51,074 bases of DNA from Oscillatoriales cyanobacterium PMM_0080 (GCA_949127775.1 CASBQF010000058.1:1-51074), one strand, 5' to 3'. Numbered from the stretch's first letter, positions 33,657 to 41,201 are shown. The notes: generated by a model from the sequence alone, not told the origin. Translations and numbers: made by a program.

Positions 33657-33872
33657 ACTTTTGCGTATCCCTATCTTTGGAGCCTACATACTTTAGTACG
33701 AGAGGAAAGGTAACGCTGTCAAAAAACGGCGCGCGTTTGTAAACGAGGAGTGCATTGAACCCGACAGGTGGGCTTAAAAGTAGCCATCCTTTAAAGAGTG
33801 TGTAGCAACTCATCGGCGGAGTCCCTCTAGTAGCTGAGAAAACGCAATGCTCTGATAACTTATACGCAAAGT
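33657..33872 (+). ncRNA. Y RNA-like module 0 with 23S rRNA mimic
   Basis: P1 helix ACTTTTGCGTAT/ATACGCAAAGT closes the module. Next come the conserved 23-nt 5' strand (starts CCCTATC, ends AGCCTACATAC) and, before the 3' P1 strand, the conserved 13-nt strand GCTCTGATAACTT. The 145-nt insert contains TAGTACGAGAGGA at 33694-33706, identical to the core of the 23S rRNA sarcin-ricin loop. It also contains, at about 33764-33816, AGTAGCCATCCTTTAAAGAG and neighbouring bases that follow the L11-binding GTPase-associated centre of 23S rRNA. It lies 78 bases upstream of the RNA ligase gene and 200 bases after the first tRNA block. Confidence 0.7.
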
Positions 33873-33950
33873 ACGCGCGAGCGCAGCTATCCCGATCAAG
33901 AATCGCACAATTTCACATTATTATAAAGTTATAAGTAAAGGAGTTACCTA

Positions 33951-35237
33951 ATGTCTGTAATTTCTATGGAAGTGAAAACCGCGCAAAATCACCCCAATGC
34001 TGATACATTGCGTCTCTATAGTTTTGAAGCTCCAGGGCATGAGGCAGTGCAAATTGTTGCCAACTTAGAAAATATTTATGATGTTGGCGATATCGTTGCC
34101 ATAGCCTTAACTGATTCTGTGCTGAAAGACGGCACTACAATCAAACCGGTAAAGCTGCGAGGTGTTTATTCCTTTGGTATGGCTTTGGGCAGAGTTGAGG
34201 AAGTAATTGGTACCGATTTGTCGGCAATTTACTGTCAGGAAACAGTGGATCGATCGACCGTAATGCAAACATGGCCGAGCATCGAACTGCTGTACAATCT
34301 TCGCCGCAGTTTAGAATTGGTTGGGGAAGCTCCGAAGATAACTTATAGAGCTAAAATTAAACTCGACGGTACTAATGGTGGCATTCAAATCTTTACTGAT
34401 GGTAAAGTTGCTGTCCAAAGCCGATCGCAAATAATTGACCCGGAAAGTGACAATCTCGGCTTTGCTAATTGGGTGAGTCAAAATATCGATTTTTTCTCTC
34501 GGTTGGCGAGTTCCGAACACGCAACGATCTTTGGGGAATGGTGCGGTAAAGGCATTCAGAAGCGGACGGCTGTATCTGAGTGCGATCGCAAAATCTTTGC
34601 AGTGTTTGCGGTTCAATTCGGCGGCATAGATGGAAAAGTTGCCAAACTGGAAATTCGTCCAGACAAAATCGCTGATTTTTTGCCAAAACATCCCGATATT
34701 TTTGTGTTGCCTTTTTATGGAGAACCGATTGTTTTAGATTTTGCCGATCGCACTCAACTCGAATCGGCTGTCGAAATCCTCAATCAAGCGGTTAATACTG
34801 TAGAAACACTCGATCCTTGGGTAAAAGAAACTTTTGCCATCGAAGGGATTGGGGAAGGCTTGGTAATGTTTCCCGAAAGTGGCGAACTTGCAGAAAGGCT
34901 GTCTTATGCAGAAATGCTGTTTAAAGCAAAAGGTGAAAAACACCAAGCTGTAAAAACAAAAGAACCAGTGCAAATTGATCCGGAAGTTGCTCAAAGCATT
35001 GACGATTTTGTGAATATGTTTGTAACGCCTGCTCGATTAGAACAAGGAGTGACAGCAGTTGGATGCGATCGATTTGAGATGGCAAAACTTGGAACTTTTT
35101 TGCAATGGTTTAACGCTGACGTGCTGAAAGAAAGTGTTGCCGAACTAGAAGCTGCTCAACTTTCTTGGAAGGATGTTAACAAAGCTGTGATGAATTCTGC
35201 TAAGAAATGGTATCAGGAAAAAGCTAAATCTTTGTAG
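33951..35237 (+). CDS. RNA ligase (Rnl2-like) with N-terminal tRNA-binding OB fold
   Basis: A 428-residue protein. Residues 1-95 look like a tRNA_bind (EMAPII/Trbp111/MetRS C-terminal) OB fold: NHPNADTLRL, VANLENIYDVGD, VKLRGVYSFGM. Residues 125-335 show nucleotidyltransferase motifs of ATP-dependent RNA ligases: motif I KLDGTNG with the likely adenylylated Lys137, a motif III-like FGEWCGKG near residue 193, motif IV GEGLVMF near 301 and motif V KAKGEK near 325. The enzyme should seal 3'-OH/5'-phosphate RNA ends, probably in tRNA; substrate is inferred from the OB fold and the surrounding tRNA genes. Ribosome binding site AAAGGAG. It sits between the two tRNA blocks in the same orientation. 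Confidence 0.85.
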   Translation: MSVISMEVKTAQNHPNADTLRLYSFEAPGHEAVQIVANLENIYDVGDIVAIALTDSVLKDGTTIKPVKLRGVYSFGMALGRVEEVIGTDLSAIYCQETVDRSTVMQTWPSIELLYNLRRSLELVGEAPKITYRAKIKLDGTNGGIQIFTDGKVAVQSRSQIIDPESDNLGFANWVSQNIDFFSRLASSEHATIFGEWCGKGIQKRTAVSECDRKIFAVFAVQFGGIDGKVAKLEIRPDKIADFLPKHPDIFVLPFYGEPIVLDFADRTQLESAVEILNQAVNTVETLDPWVKETFAIEGIGEGLVMFPESGELAERLSYAEMLFKAKGEKHQAVKTKEPVQIDPEVAQSIDDFVNMFVTPARLEQGVTAVGCDRFEMAKLGTFLQWFNADVLKESVAELEAAQLSWKDVNKAVMNSAKKWYQEKAKSL

Positions 35238-35262
35238 CTATTCTGGGAAAGCATAGCGTTAT

Positions 35263-35317
35263 GGTGCGTCGATTCTTAAATAGTTGTAATTCGCCAGAAT
35301 TGTCGAAGCGACGCACC
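35263..35317. repeat. Small inverted-repeat element
   Basis: GGTGCGTCG at 35263-35271 and CGACGCACC at 35309-35317, loop of 37 bases. May end the ligase transcript or be a mobile palindrome. Confidence 0.6.
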
Positions 35318-35337
35318 CTACTGTTTGCGCACAGATC

Positions 35338-35408
35338 AAAGAAACCAGGTTTTTGGGCGAATCTGCGGGCTAAAACCAAGTATTTTCGCAAAAAATTCGG
35401 TTTCTGGC
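35338..35408. repeat. Palindrome-bounded dispersed repeat, copy B
   Basis: Begins AAAGAAACCAGGTTTTTGGG, has CGAATCTGCGGG and TATTTTCGCAAAA in the middle and ends TTCGGTTTCTGG. Other copies at 14344, 39651 and 39754. Confidence 0.7.
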
Positions 35409-35441
35409 CGCCCATAAGTAAGTCCTCTTAACCAAAAATAC

Positions 35442-35515
35442 GGGAGTGTAACTCAACTGGACAGAGTGTCGAGCTTCTACCTCGAAAGTTGTGGGTTCGA
35501 GTCCTACCACTCCTG
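35442..35515 (+). tRNA. tRNA-Arg(TCT)
   Basis: Acceptor GGGAGTG/CACTCCT, anticodon stem TCGAG/CTCGA with loop CTTCTAC, T loop TTCGAGT. First tRNA of the second block. Confidence 0.88.
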
Positions 35516-35521
35516 CTGAAT

Positions 35522-35598
35522 GGGTTCGTAGCTTAATTGGAAAAGCATCTAACTGGCTGTTAGAAAGATATCGGTTCAAATCCGATCGCAATCCACCA
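35522..35598 (+). tRNA. tRNA-Ala(GGC)
   Basis: Anticodon stem TCTAA/TTAGA with loop CTGGCTG, D arm GCTT/AAGC, T loop TTCAAAT, CCA encoded. The inner two acceptor pairs (GGGTTCG/GCAATCC) do not pair, so the molecule is not standard. Confidence 0.7.
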
Positions 35599-35828
35599 TA
35601 CCAATTTTAGATTTTAGATTTTAGATTTTAGATTGATTTCACAAATCAATCTTGCATCTTGAATGTTCGCATAATTGTTTGATTTAGGGCGACTTAATTC
35701 CAGTTAAAAAAAATGAATTGGAAATAATCTCCAAAATCAGACCTAGTAATTCATCCCCAATCCCTCAATCCTCCAATCTTTCAATTCCCCAATCTAAAAT
35801 CTAAAATCTAAAATCTAAAATAGTATAA
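35599..35828. repeat. AT-rich spacer with inverted tandem repeats
   Basis: 35607-35632 is a run of ATTTTAG units and 35790-35821 its inverse (CTAAAAT units), enclosing about 160 bases with no gene. A large weak hairpin is possible. Confidence 0.6.
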
Positions 35829-35901
35829 GGGGTCATAGCTCAATTGATAGAGCACTTGCCTTGCACGCAAGAGGTTAGGGGTTTAATTCCCCTTGATTCC
35901 A
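35829..35901 (+). tRNA. tRNA-Ala(TGC)
   Basis: Acceptor GGGGTCA/TGATTCC (two G-T pairs), anticodon stem CTTGC/GCAAG with loop CTTGCAC, T arm with loop TTTAATT. Confidence 0.86.
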
Positions 35902-35905
35902 CTGC

Positions 35906-35980
35906 GGTGTCTGAAGCCAAAGCGGTAGCGGCGCTGGTTTGTGGAACCAGTAATAGCGGGTTCAATTCCCGTCAGACACC
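35906..35980 (+). tRNA. tRNA-His(GTG)
   Basis: Acceptor of eight pairs, GGTGTCTG/CAGACACC, including the extra G-1:C73 pair typical of tRNA-His; anticodon stem CTGGT/ACCAG with loop TTGTGGA. Confidence 0.92.
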
Positions 35981-35984
35981 CCTC

Positions 35985-36067
35985 GGAAGATGCCGCTGAA
36001 TGGCCGGCAACTGGTCTTGAAAACCAGGGTACAGGTAACTGTAAGGGTTCGATTCCTTCATCTTCCT
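35985..36067 (+). tRNA. tRNA-Ser(TGA)
   Basis: Acceptor GGAAGAT/ATCTTCC, anticodon stem CTGGT/ACCAG with loop CTTGAAA, long variable arm, T loop TTCGATT. Confidence 0.9.
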
Positions 36068-36073
36068 TTTCAC

Positions 36074-36145
36074 CCACCGGAAGTCGAAAAGCGAGACACC
36101 GTGCTGATAACGCGGGGATAGGAGGGGCAGTACCTCCTCGGTGGA
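36074..36145 (+). tRNA. tRNA-Ile-like gene (GAT) with abnormal T loop
   Basis: Acceptor CCACCGG/TCGGTGG, D stem GTC/GAC, anticodon stem CCGTG/CGCGG with loop CTGATAA (GAT). The T stem GGAGG/CCTCC is perfect but its loop is GGCAGTA, lacking TTC. This is the only isoleucine anticodon in the array outside the permuted module at 40913. Confidence 0.55.
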
Positions 36146-36196
36146 TTGATTGGTTTATAATGAATGAGTCTATGTTAGTTATTCAACAAATAGGTC

Positions 36197-36415
36197 ATGA
36201 GCATTCAAGTTCTCAAATTAGAATTGATTCAGTGGATTTTGTTATTGAAGGATACTCAACTTTTAAACGAAATCCAAAAACTAAAAGAAAAGTCACCTGA
36301 AAAGATTGCCGTCCTCAAACCTCGTCAATTTGGCTGTGGAAAAGGGATTTTTACTTACGTTGCAGATGATTTTGATGAAACACCTCCGGGTTTTGAAGAG
36401 TATACGTTGCCATGA
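36197..36415 (+). CDS. DUF2281-type antitoxin
   Basis: 72 residues ending PRQFGCGKGIFTYVADDFDE followed by TPPGFEEYTLP, the typical C-terminus of small antitoxins paired with PIN toxins in cyanobacteria. Its stop overlaps the ATG of the PIN gene at 36412. The module is inserted in the second tRNA block, between the Ile-like and Ser tRNAs. Confidence 0.8.
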   Translation: MSIQVLKLELIQWILLLKDTQLLNEIQKLKEKSPEKIAVLKPRQFGCGKGIFTYVADDFDETPPGFEEYTLP

Positions 36416-36792
36416 AATATTTAATTGACACTCACATTCTAATTTGGTTTGTTGAAGGTAACGATCGCCTTGACGAAGATGTACGATTTCTGATTACTAA
36501 TCCTGTAAATGAAATTTATATCAGCCAAGCTAGTCTGTGGGAACTTACTATCAAAATCAGCATTGGTAAGTTGTCTTTGTCTATTTCTGTGTCGGAGTTA
36601 GAGAGTTTTTTGATTGACCACGAATTTCAAATTATAGAAACTAAGTTTTTTCATTATGAGAAATTAGTAAATCTCCCTTTTTACCATCAAGATCCTTTTG
36701 ATCGCCTAATTATTTCTCAAGCCCAAGCAGAAGATTACACTATCATTACAAATGACGATAGGTTCAAACAGTACGATGTAAAATTGTTGTAA
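36412..36792 (+). CDS. PIN-domain ribonuclease toxin
   Basis: 126 residues. Acidic active-site residues are present: Asp in YLIDTHILIWF, Glu in SLWELTIK, Asp in HQDPFDRLII and Asp in TNDDRF. PIN toxins of this subfamily are presumed RNases that act on tRNA or rRNA. The ATG overlaps the antitoxin stop. Its placement within a tRNA gene array is notable. Confidence 0.87.
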   Translation: MKYLIDTHILIWFVEGNDRLDEDVRFLITNPVNEIYISQASLWELTIKISIGKLSLSISVSELESFLIDHEFQIIETKFFHYEKLVNLPFYHQDPFDRLIISQAQAEDYTIITNDDRFKQYDVKLL

Positions 36793-36820
36793 TTTCACCT
36801 TGTCAAAATAAAGGTTAAAC

Positions 36821-37393
36821 ATGAGAAAACTAAAATATTATGTTGCTTGCACCGTTGACGGTTTTATTGCTCACGAAGATGGCTCATTTGATTGTTTTCC
36901 CATGTCAGGAGAACATTTTGCTGATTTGTTCGAGTTGTTTCCTGAGACTTTTCCGGTTCATGCTCAAAAGGCTTTAGGCATTCGTCCAGAAAATAAGGTG
37001 TTTGATGCTGTTTTAATGGGACGTAAAACCTATGAAGTAGGACTAAATGTTGGTGTGACTAATCCTTATCCTACTCTGAAGCAGTATGTCTTTTCGCGCA
37101 CTATGAAAGCAAGTCCTGATCAGAATGTTCAACTTATTTCGGACGATGCTGTGGGATTGGTTAGGGAATTCAAGCAGGAAGCGGGAAAAGATATCTGGCT
37201 GTGTGGTGGCGGTGATTTAGCTGCAACTCTGTTTTCGGAGATTGATGAGATTATTGTCAAGTTGAATCCGGTAGTCATTGGGGCGGGTATTCCTGTGTTT
37301 GCAAGGGCGATCGCACCTACAAATCTGGAATTGGTCGATCGCACAATCTACAGTAACGGTTTCATGTTGCTTCATTATCGATTGCAGAAATGA
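36821..37393 (+). CDS. RibD C-terminal / dihydrofolate reductase-like protein
   Basis: 190 residues: KYYVACTVDGFIAHEDGSF at the N-terminus, VLMGRKTYEVGL, LCGGGDLAATLF as nucleotide-binding loop and VVIGAGIPVFA near the end. Same broad family as the cassette at 3682 but a different subgroup. It follows the PIN toxin by 28 bases on the same strand. Substrate unknown. Confidence 0.86.
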   Translation: MRKLKYYVACTVDGFIAHEDGSFDCFPMSGEHFADLFELFPETFPVHAQKALGIRPENKVFDAVLMGRKTYEVGLNVGVTNPYPTLKQYVFSRTMKASPDQNVQLISDDAVGLVREFKQEAGKDIWLCGGGDLAATLFSEIDEIIVKLNPVVIGAGIPVFARAIAPTNLELVDRTIYSNGFMLLHYRLQK

Positions 37394-37430
37394 GGTGTTT
37401 GGGCGATCGCATCAGTTAAAACTTGAGCAT

Positions 37431-37512
37431 GGAAGCTACGGCCACAGGGACGACAACTTGTCCTGAAAACAAGAGTGCAGTTAACTGTAGGGTTCGATTA
37501 CTCCAGTGTCCG
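37431..37512 (+). tRNA. tRNA-Ser-like gene (TGA)
   Basis: Anticodon stem CTTGT/ACAAG with loop CCTGAAA (C in place of U33), variable arm GTGCAGTTAACTGTA. Acceptor GGAAGCT/AGTGTCC has one mismatch, T stem is poor although TTCGATT is present. Probably a divergent second Ser(TGA). Confidence 0.5.
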
Positions 37513-37524
37513 TTGAGGTTTTAT

Positions 37525-37596
37525 GGGTGGTTAGCAAAGCGGTTATGCACCCGGCTTTTAACCGGTATCAGATAGGTTCAACTCCTATATCACCCA
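37525..37596 (+). tRNA. tRNA-Lys(TTT)
   Basis: Acceptor GGGTGGT/ATCACCC, anticodon stem CCCGG/CCGGT with loop CTTTTAA, T loop TTCAACT. Confidence 0.87.
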
Positions 37597-37641
37597 CTCT
37601 CAATATATCTGCTTTCATCTGCGGTTAAAAATCCAAAAGTT

Positions 37642-37728
37642 GGAAGGTGCGGCTGTGTGGACGGCAACTAATTTGGAATACCAGCGTACAGGGCGAAAGT
37701 TGTAGAGGTTCGACTCCTCCACTTTCCG
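37642..37728 (+). tRNA. tRNA-Ser(GGA), divergent
   Basis: Acceptor GGAAGGT/ACTTTCC, loop TTGGAAT gives GGA, long variable arm, T arm GAGG/CCTC with loop TTCGACT. The anticodon stem CTAAT/ACCAG has two mismatches. Confidence 0.7.
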
Positions 37729-37851
37729 TATTCGATCGGGTATTGTAGGATCGATCGCACTTCGATTAAATGTTGAGCCGGGGCGATCGCCACAATTGTT
37801 TACGAAAACAGTTGAATTTTTAGAATAGTTATGTTATAGTCACTTAGATGC

Positions 37852-37925
<74 letters not shown>

Positions 37926-38073
37926 TCCCATTTAATCTTCTCTAAATGAAGGGTTTCAGGTTCATTAACCGCCGAAATCTCTATCTTTTGATTAACTTTT
38001 GGTCATTCCTACTGTTTTAAGTAGTCGAATATTTTCAACGGCGCTTCTGTTATCAGACAAGCTTTGTATCAAG

Positions 38074-38424
38074 TTATTCTGTCAGCTTTTTGTTCTCGGG
38101 CGATACTTTCTTAAGCTCAGATTTGGCATCAGTCACCTCAAGCTTCAAGTTGGCAATGTCATCCTCTGCTGTGTCAAGTGAGTGTTGAGCCTTTAGCAAC
38201 TTTCTTTGCAAAGCATCTACTTCCGCAGTCAACTCTCCGATTCGGCTGTACAGGCGAGGTTGCTCGCTTTTTTCAAAAGATTCTCCGTTGTCTAGCTTAC
38301 GAGCCAGAGCCAGCAGTTTGTCTGCTAGGACGATCGGCACTCGGATAGTACGGGTTGTCCCATGCTTCCACTTGCCCTCAAAGGGCGTGAGGTTTGCTAA
38401 GCTACGGTGATTTACGTTTTTCAT
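38074..38424 (-). CDS. Coiled-coil hypothetical protein with RHH-like N-terminus
   Basis: 116 residues. The N-terminal part (KWKHGTTRTIRVPIVLADK, then LLALARKLD) resembles short DNA-binding proteins with TxxIRVP, seen often in cyanobacteria. From about residue 58 it is a coiled coil (IGELTAEVDALQRKLLKAQ). Possibly a DNA-binding regulator from a mobile element; function not known. Confidence 0.6.
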   Translation of the reverse strand: MKNVNHRSLANLTPFEGKWKHGTTRTIRVPIVLADKLLALARKLDNGESFEKSEQPRLYSRIGELTAEVDALQRKLLKAQHSLDTAEDDIANLKLEVTDAKSELKKVSPENKKLTE

Positions 38425-38653
38425 TGATTCAACCGTATGAGTGATGTGTTGCAGCCATTTTTACATAAATCCTTTTTGCTGTCAAGATTTCATCAGTTGT
38501 GTCATGTGATTGTGTTTGATGTTTTTCATGATTTTTCAATTTTGTGCGATCGGACTTTTAGTCTCATCGCCCGTTGGCGAAGCTTGCAGAAGAGGATCGG
38601 CCGATCGCCTAAGCATTTTAAAATTGATCTATAACCAAAAATGGTGATTAGTT

Positions 38654-39616
38654 ATGATGGCAAATCTCTCGGCGCGCTCTTATGCAGGCGAAAGCGATTT
38701 AGAGCCGATCGCCGATTTAATGAATACTTGCGAAAAGGTCGATCGGCTTGATGAAGGCACTTCCATCTCGGAATTACAACAAGAATTTAACCAACCATCG
38801 CGAGATTTAGCGCGCGATATCTGCCTTTGGGAAGATGCGGAGGGCAAATTAATCGGTTTTGCTCAGTTGTGGATTTCTGAACCTGGGGAAGTCACCGACG
38901 GTTCGCTGTGGTTTCGCGTCCATCCCGAGGCGCGCTGCGGGGATGTGGAAGCGGCGGCAGTGGTTTGGGGTGAAACGCGGATGCGCGAGGTGGCATCATT
39001 GCGGGGCGCGCGCGCGAAGCTGCGATCGGGAGTTAGGGCACAGAATGCCGATCGCATTTCTGTGCTGGAAAGTTGCGGTTTTCAGATCGCTCGCTATTTT
39101 TGTCGCATGGCGCGATCGCTCTCGGAACCGATCGCAGAACCTCAATTCCCCGCAGGTTTTGCGCTCAGTCTATTCCCCGGCGAAGAGGATGCGGAAGCTT
39201 GGGTAGAAATGTTCAACCAGTCGTTTATCGATCACTGGAATCACCACGATTTAACGGTGGAGAAATTCAAATACCATTTAGCTCAACCCAGTTACAGAAA
39301 GGATTTAGACTTGATCGCAGTGGCTGCTGACGGGACTTTTGCAGCTTTCTGTTATTGCGAAATTAATGTCGAAAAGTGCGATCGGACTGGACGAAACGAA
39401 GGCTGGATTGCTGTTCTCGGTACACGGCGCGGCTTCCGCAAAATTGGACTGGGACGAGCGATGTTGCTGGCTGGTTTGCAGCGATTGAAAGCTGCCGGTG
39501 TCGAGACAGCGATTGTCGGCGTGGATGCTGCAAATCCTTCCGGTGCATTGCGACTTTACGAGTCGGCCGGCTTCCACAAAATTCGCGATAGCATTTCCTA
39601 TGTTAAGGATGTTTGA
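38654..39616 (+). CDS. Tandem GNAT-family N-acetyltransferase
   Basis: 320 residues containing two GNAT folds. The second, C-terminal one has a clear acetyl-CoA binding motif (RGFRKIGLGRAMLLAGLQ) followed by VDAANPSGALRLYESAGFH. The first half has weaker motif signs (VWGETRMREVASLRGARAKL). This layout resembles mycothiol-synthase-like or other double GNAT proteins. Substrate unknown. Strand same as the array; promoter not evident. Confidence 0.87.
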   Translation: MMANLSARSYAGESDLEPIADLMNTCEKVDRLDEGTSISELQQEFNQPSRDLARDICLWEDAEGKLIGFAQLWISEPGEVTDGSLWFRVHPEARCGDVEAAAVVWGETRMREVASLRGARAKLRSGVRAQNADRISVLESCGFQIARYFCRMARSLSEPIAEPQFPAGFALSLFPGEEDAEAWVEMFNQSFIDHWNHHDLTVEKFKYHLAQPSYRKDLDLIAVAADGTFAAFCYCEINVEKCDRTGRNEGWIAVLGTRRGFRKIGLGRAMLLAGLQRLKAAGVETAIVGVDAANPSGALRLYESAGFHKIRDSISYVKDV

Positions 39617-39650
39617 GGATTTGGGCGATCGGGACTGACGCGCAGGATTG

Positions 39651-39820
39651 AAGAAACCCGGTTTCTTGGTGTATGCCGCGTCGCCAAACAATATTTCTCG
39701 TAGAAACCGGGTTTCTGGGCCTGAGCGCACAGTTGGCGATCGCACTCCGACTCAAGAAACCCGGTTTTTTACCGAATCTGCGAGTTGTAACACAATATTT
39801 TCGTCAAAAACCCCATTTCT
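39651..39820. repeat. Two copies (C and D) of palindrome-bounded repeat
   Basis: Copy C at 39651-39717 is bounded by AAGAAACCCGGTTTCTTGG and GAAACCGGGTTTCTGG. Copy D at 39754-39820 begins AAGAAACCCGGTTTTTT and ends less well conserved. They share CAATATTT-TCG in the middle. Part of a family with copies at 14344 and 35338. Confidence 0.75.
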
Positions 39821-39834
39821 GCAACCTCTGTAAC

Positions 39835-39891
<57 letters not shown>

Positions 39892-40022
39892 AAATATATG
39901 GAAAGCGCAGGACAGACAAAAACCTGTATTTTCCCTACCACTTCTGAACCTTGAAAACTGAATATAGCTCCCAATTTCAAGGAACATCAATTTGAAAGTC
40001 TTGTAACAGAGACTCGATTGTC

Positions 40023-40223
40023 ATGTTGTTACTTTATACCACACTGTTCGGTTACAAGCTGACTCCCTCAGAGACAGAGATTGTACCGAATAAGTCTAAT
40101 TTTAACGGATTTCATGCGGATTCAAAACAGACAAACTCTGCCAGATTGGAATCAACCAAAAAGGCTGAGGAAATCCGCAAAATCAAACAAGTTTATCACT
40201 TAGAACGGCGCTTCTTTCAGTAA
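40023..40223 (+). CDS. Possible small protein, unsupported by family
   Basis: A 66-codon frame with ATG but no ribosome binding site or recognisable domain; the C-terminal part is basic. It lies between the promoter and the next small gene and could be untranslated leader. Confidence 0.25.
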   Translation: MLLLYTTLFGYKLTPSETEIVPNKSNFNGFHADSKQTNSARLESTKKAEEIRKIKQVYHLERRFFQ

Positions 40224-40547
<324 letters not shown>

Positions 40548-40564
40548 AAATTGAATTTTATTCC

Positions 40565-40624
40565 GCGCCCCAATTCGAGAAGCCTACATACTTCCAAAAT
40601 GTCCAAAGCCTTTCATACTTGCGC
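40565..40624 (+). ncRNA. Y RNA-like module 1 (minimal form)
   Basis: P1 GCGC/GCGC, conserved 5' strand beginning CCCAATTCGA and ending AGCCTACATAC, conserved 3' strand GCCTTTCATACTT. The insert is only about 20 nt, with a possible ACAT/ATGT stem. Total 60 nt. Shows the bare scaffold of the family. Confidence 0.65.
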
Positions 40625-40653
40625 AGAACAAAAAGTCGATCGACTATTCGGGG

Positions 40654-40767
40654 GCGCACCCCAACTAAAGAAGCTTACAAACTGGTAACGTTCGAGCGAT
40701 CGAATAGTAGGTTCAAATCCTATCGTCTTCTCCTGTTGGAGAGGATTAGCTTCTCTGACTTGTGCGC
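40654..40767 (+). ncRNA. Y RNA-like module 2 (T-arm and acceptor mimic)
   Basis: P1 GCGCAC/GTGCGC. 5' strand CCCAACTAAAGAAGC then TTACAAAC; 3' strand GCTTCTCTGACTT. The insert has a hairpin TTCGAGCGATCGAA, a tRNA T arm (TAGG-TTCAAAT-CCTA) and an acceptor-like hairpin TTCTCC-TGTT-GGAGAG, meaning the 3' acceptor strand is joined by a short loop to the 5' strand, as in a permuted tRNA. Confidence 0.68.
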
Positions 40768-40912
40768 TTCGTCTTATAAATAGATTTTTTAGATTTGAAA
40801 AACCGTAGATGGGAGAGGGCTGGTTTTGCCTTCAAATACTGGCTGGTATCATAGATTCTTAGCTAAACCCGCCCCTACAAAATACTATTGTTTTTTCGGA
40901 ATCACCTACTTA

Positions 40913-41055
40913 CACCGCACCCCAACAATTGAAGCTTACACACTTTTCGGTCTGATAAACCAGAGGTTATAGGTTCGACTCCTATCATCCCCAGCTTGGG
41001 GATGTAGCTCAATGGTAGAGCACTATAGTCAAAAGCTTTGATGACTTGTGCGGTG
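40913..41055 (+). ncRNA. Y RNA-like module 3 (circularly permuted tRNA mimic)
   Basis: P1 CACCGCAC/GTGCGGTG. 5' strand CCCAACAATTGAAGC then TTACACAC; 3' strand GCTTTGATGACTT. The insert reads in permuted order: anticodon arm GGT-CTGATAA-ACC (GAT, isoleucine type), variable loop, T arm TATAGG-TTCGACT-CCTATC, acceptor strand ATCCCC, loop AGCTT, acceptor strand GGGGAT, D arm GTAGCTCAATGGTAGAGCAC. All elements of a tRNA are present. Confidence 0.75.
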
Positions 41056-41077
41056 AATCTCTCACGTAGTAAAAAAA

Positions 41078-41201
41078 CACTTCGCGCCCTAAAAAAGGAA
41101 GCTTACATACTCGCTCTTGGTAGAGCATTTCTCTCTTGAAGAAAAGGTTGCAGGTTCAACTCCTGCGTATGAATAACGGCTTTCTTGACTTGCGCGAAGT
41201 G
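41078..41201 (+). ncRNA. Y RNA-like module 4 (tRNA cloverleaf mimic)
   Basis: P1 CACTTCGCGC/GCGCGAAGTG, ten perfect pairs. 5' strand starts CCTAAAAAAGG and ends TTACATAC; 3' strand GCTTTCTTGACTT. The insert has D arm GCTCTTGGTAGAGC, anticodon-like arm with loop CTCTTGA, and T arm GCAGG-TTCAACT-CCTGC, closed by CATAC/GTATG in place of the acceptor. Here the tRNA order is not permuted. Confidence 0.72.

Noticed and set aside
37980-38073. Possible transposase C-terminal fragment on the minus strand
   Set aside because: The resemblance is too short to assign; no terminal repeats or other transposase motifs nearby.
40680-40740. Module 2 as an ordinary tRNA gene because of its TTCAAAT T arm
   Set aside because: No D arm or anticodon arm in normal order; the acceptor strands are joined by a loop and the whole lies within the Y RNA-like scaffold.
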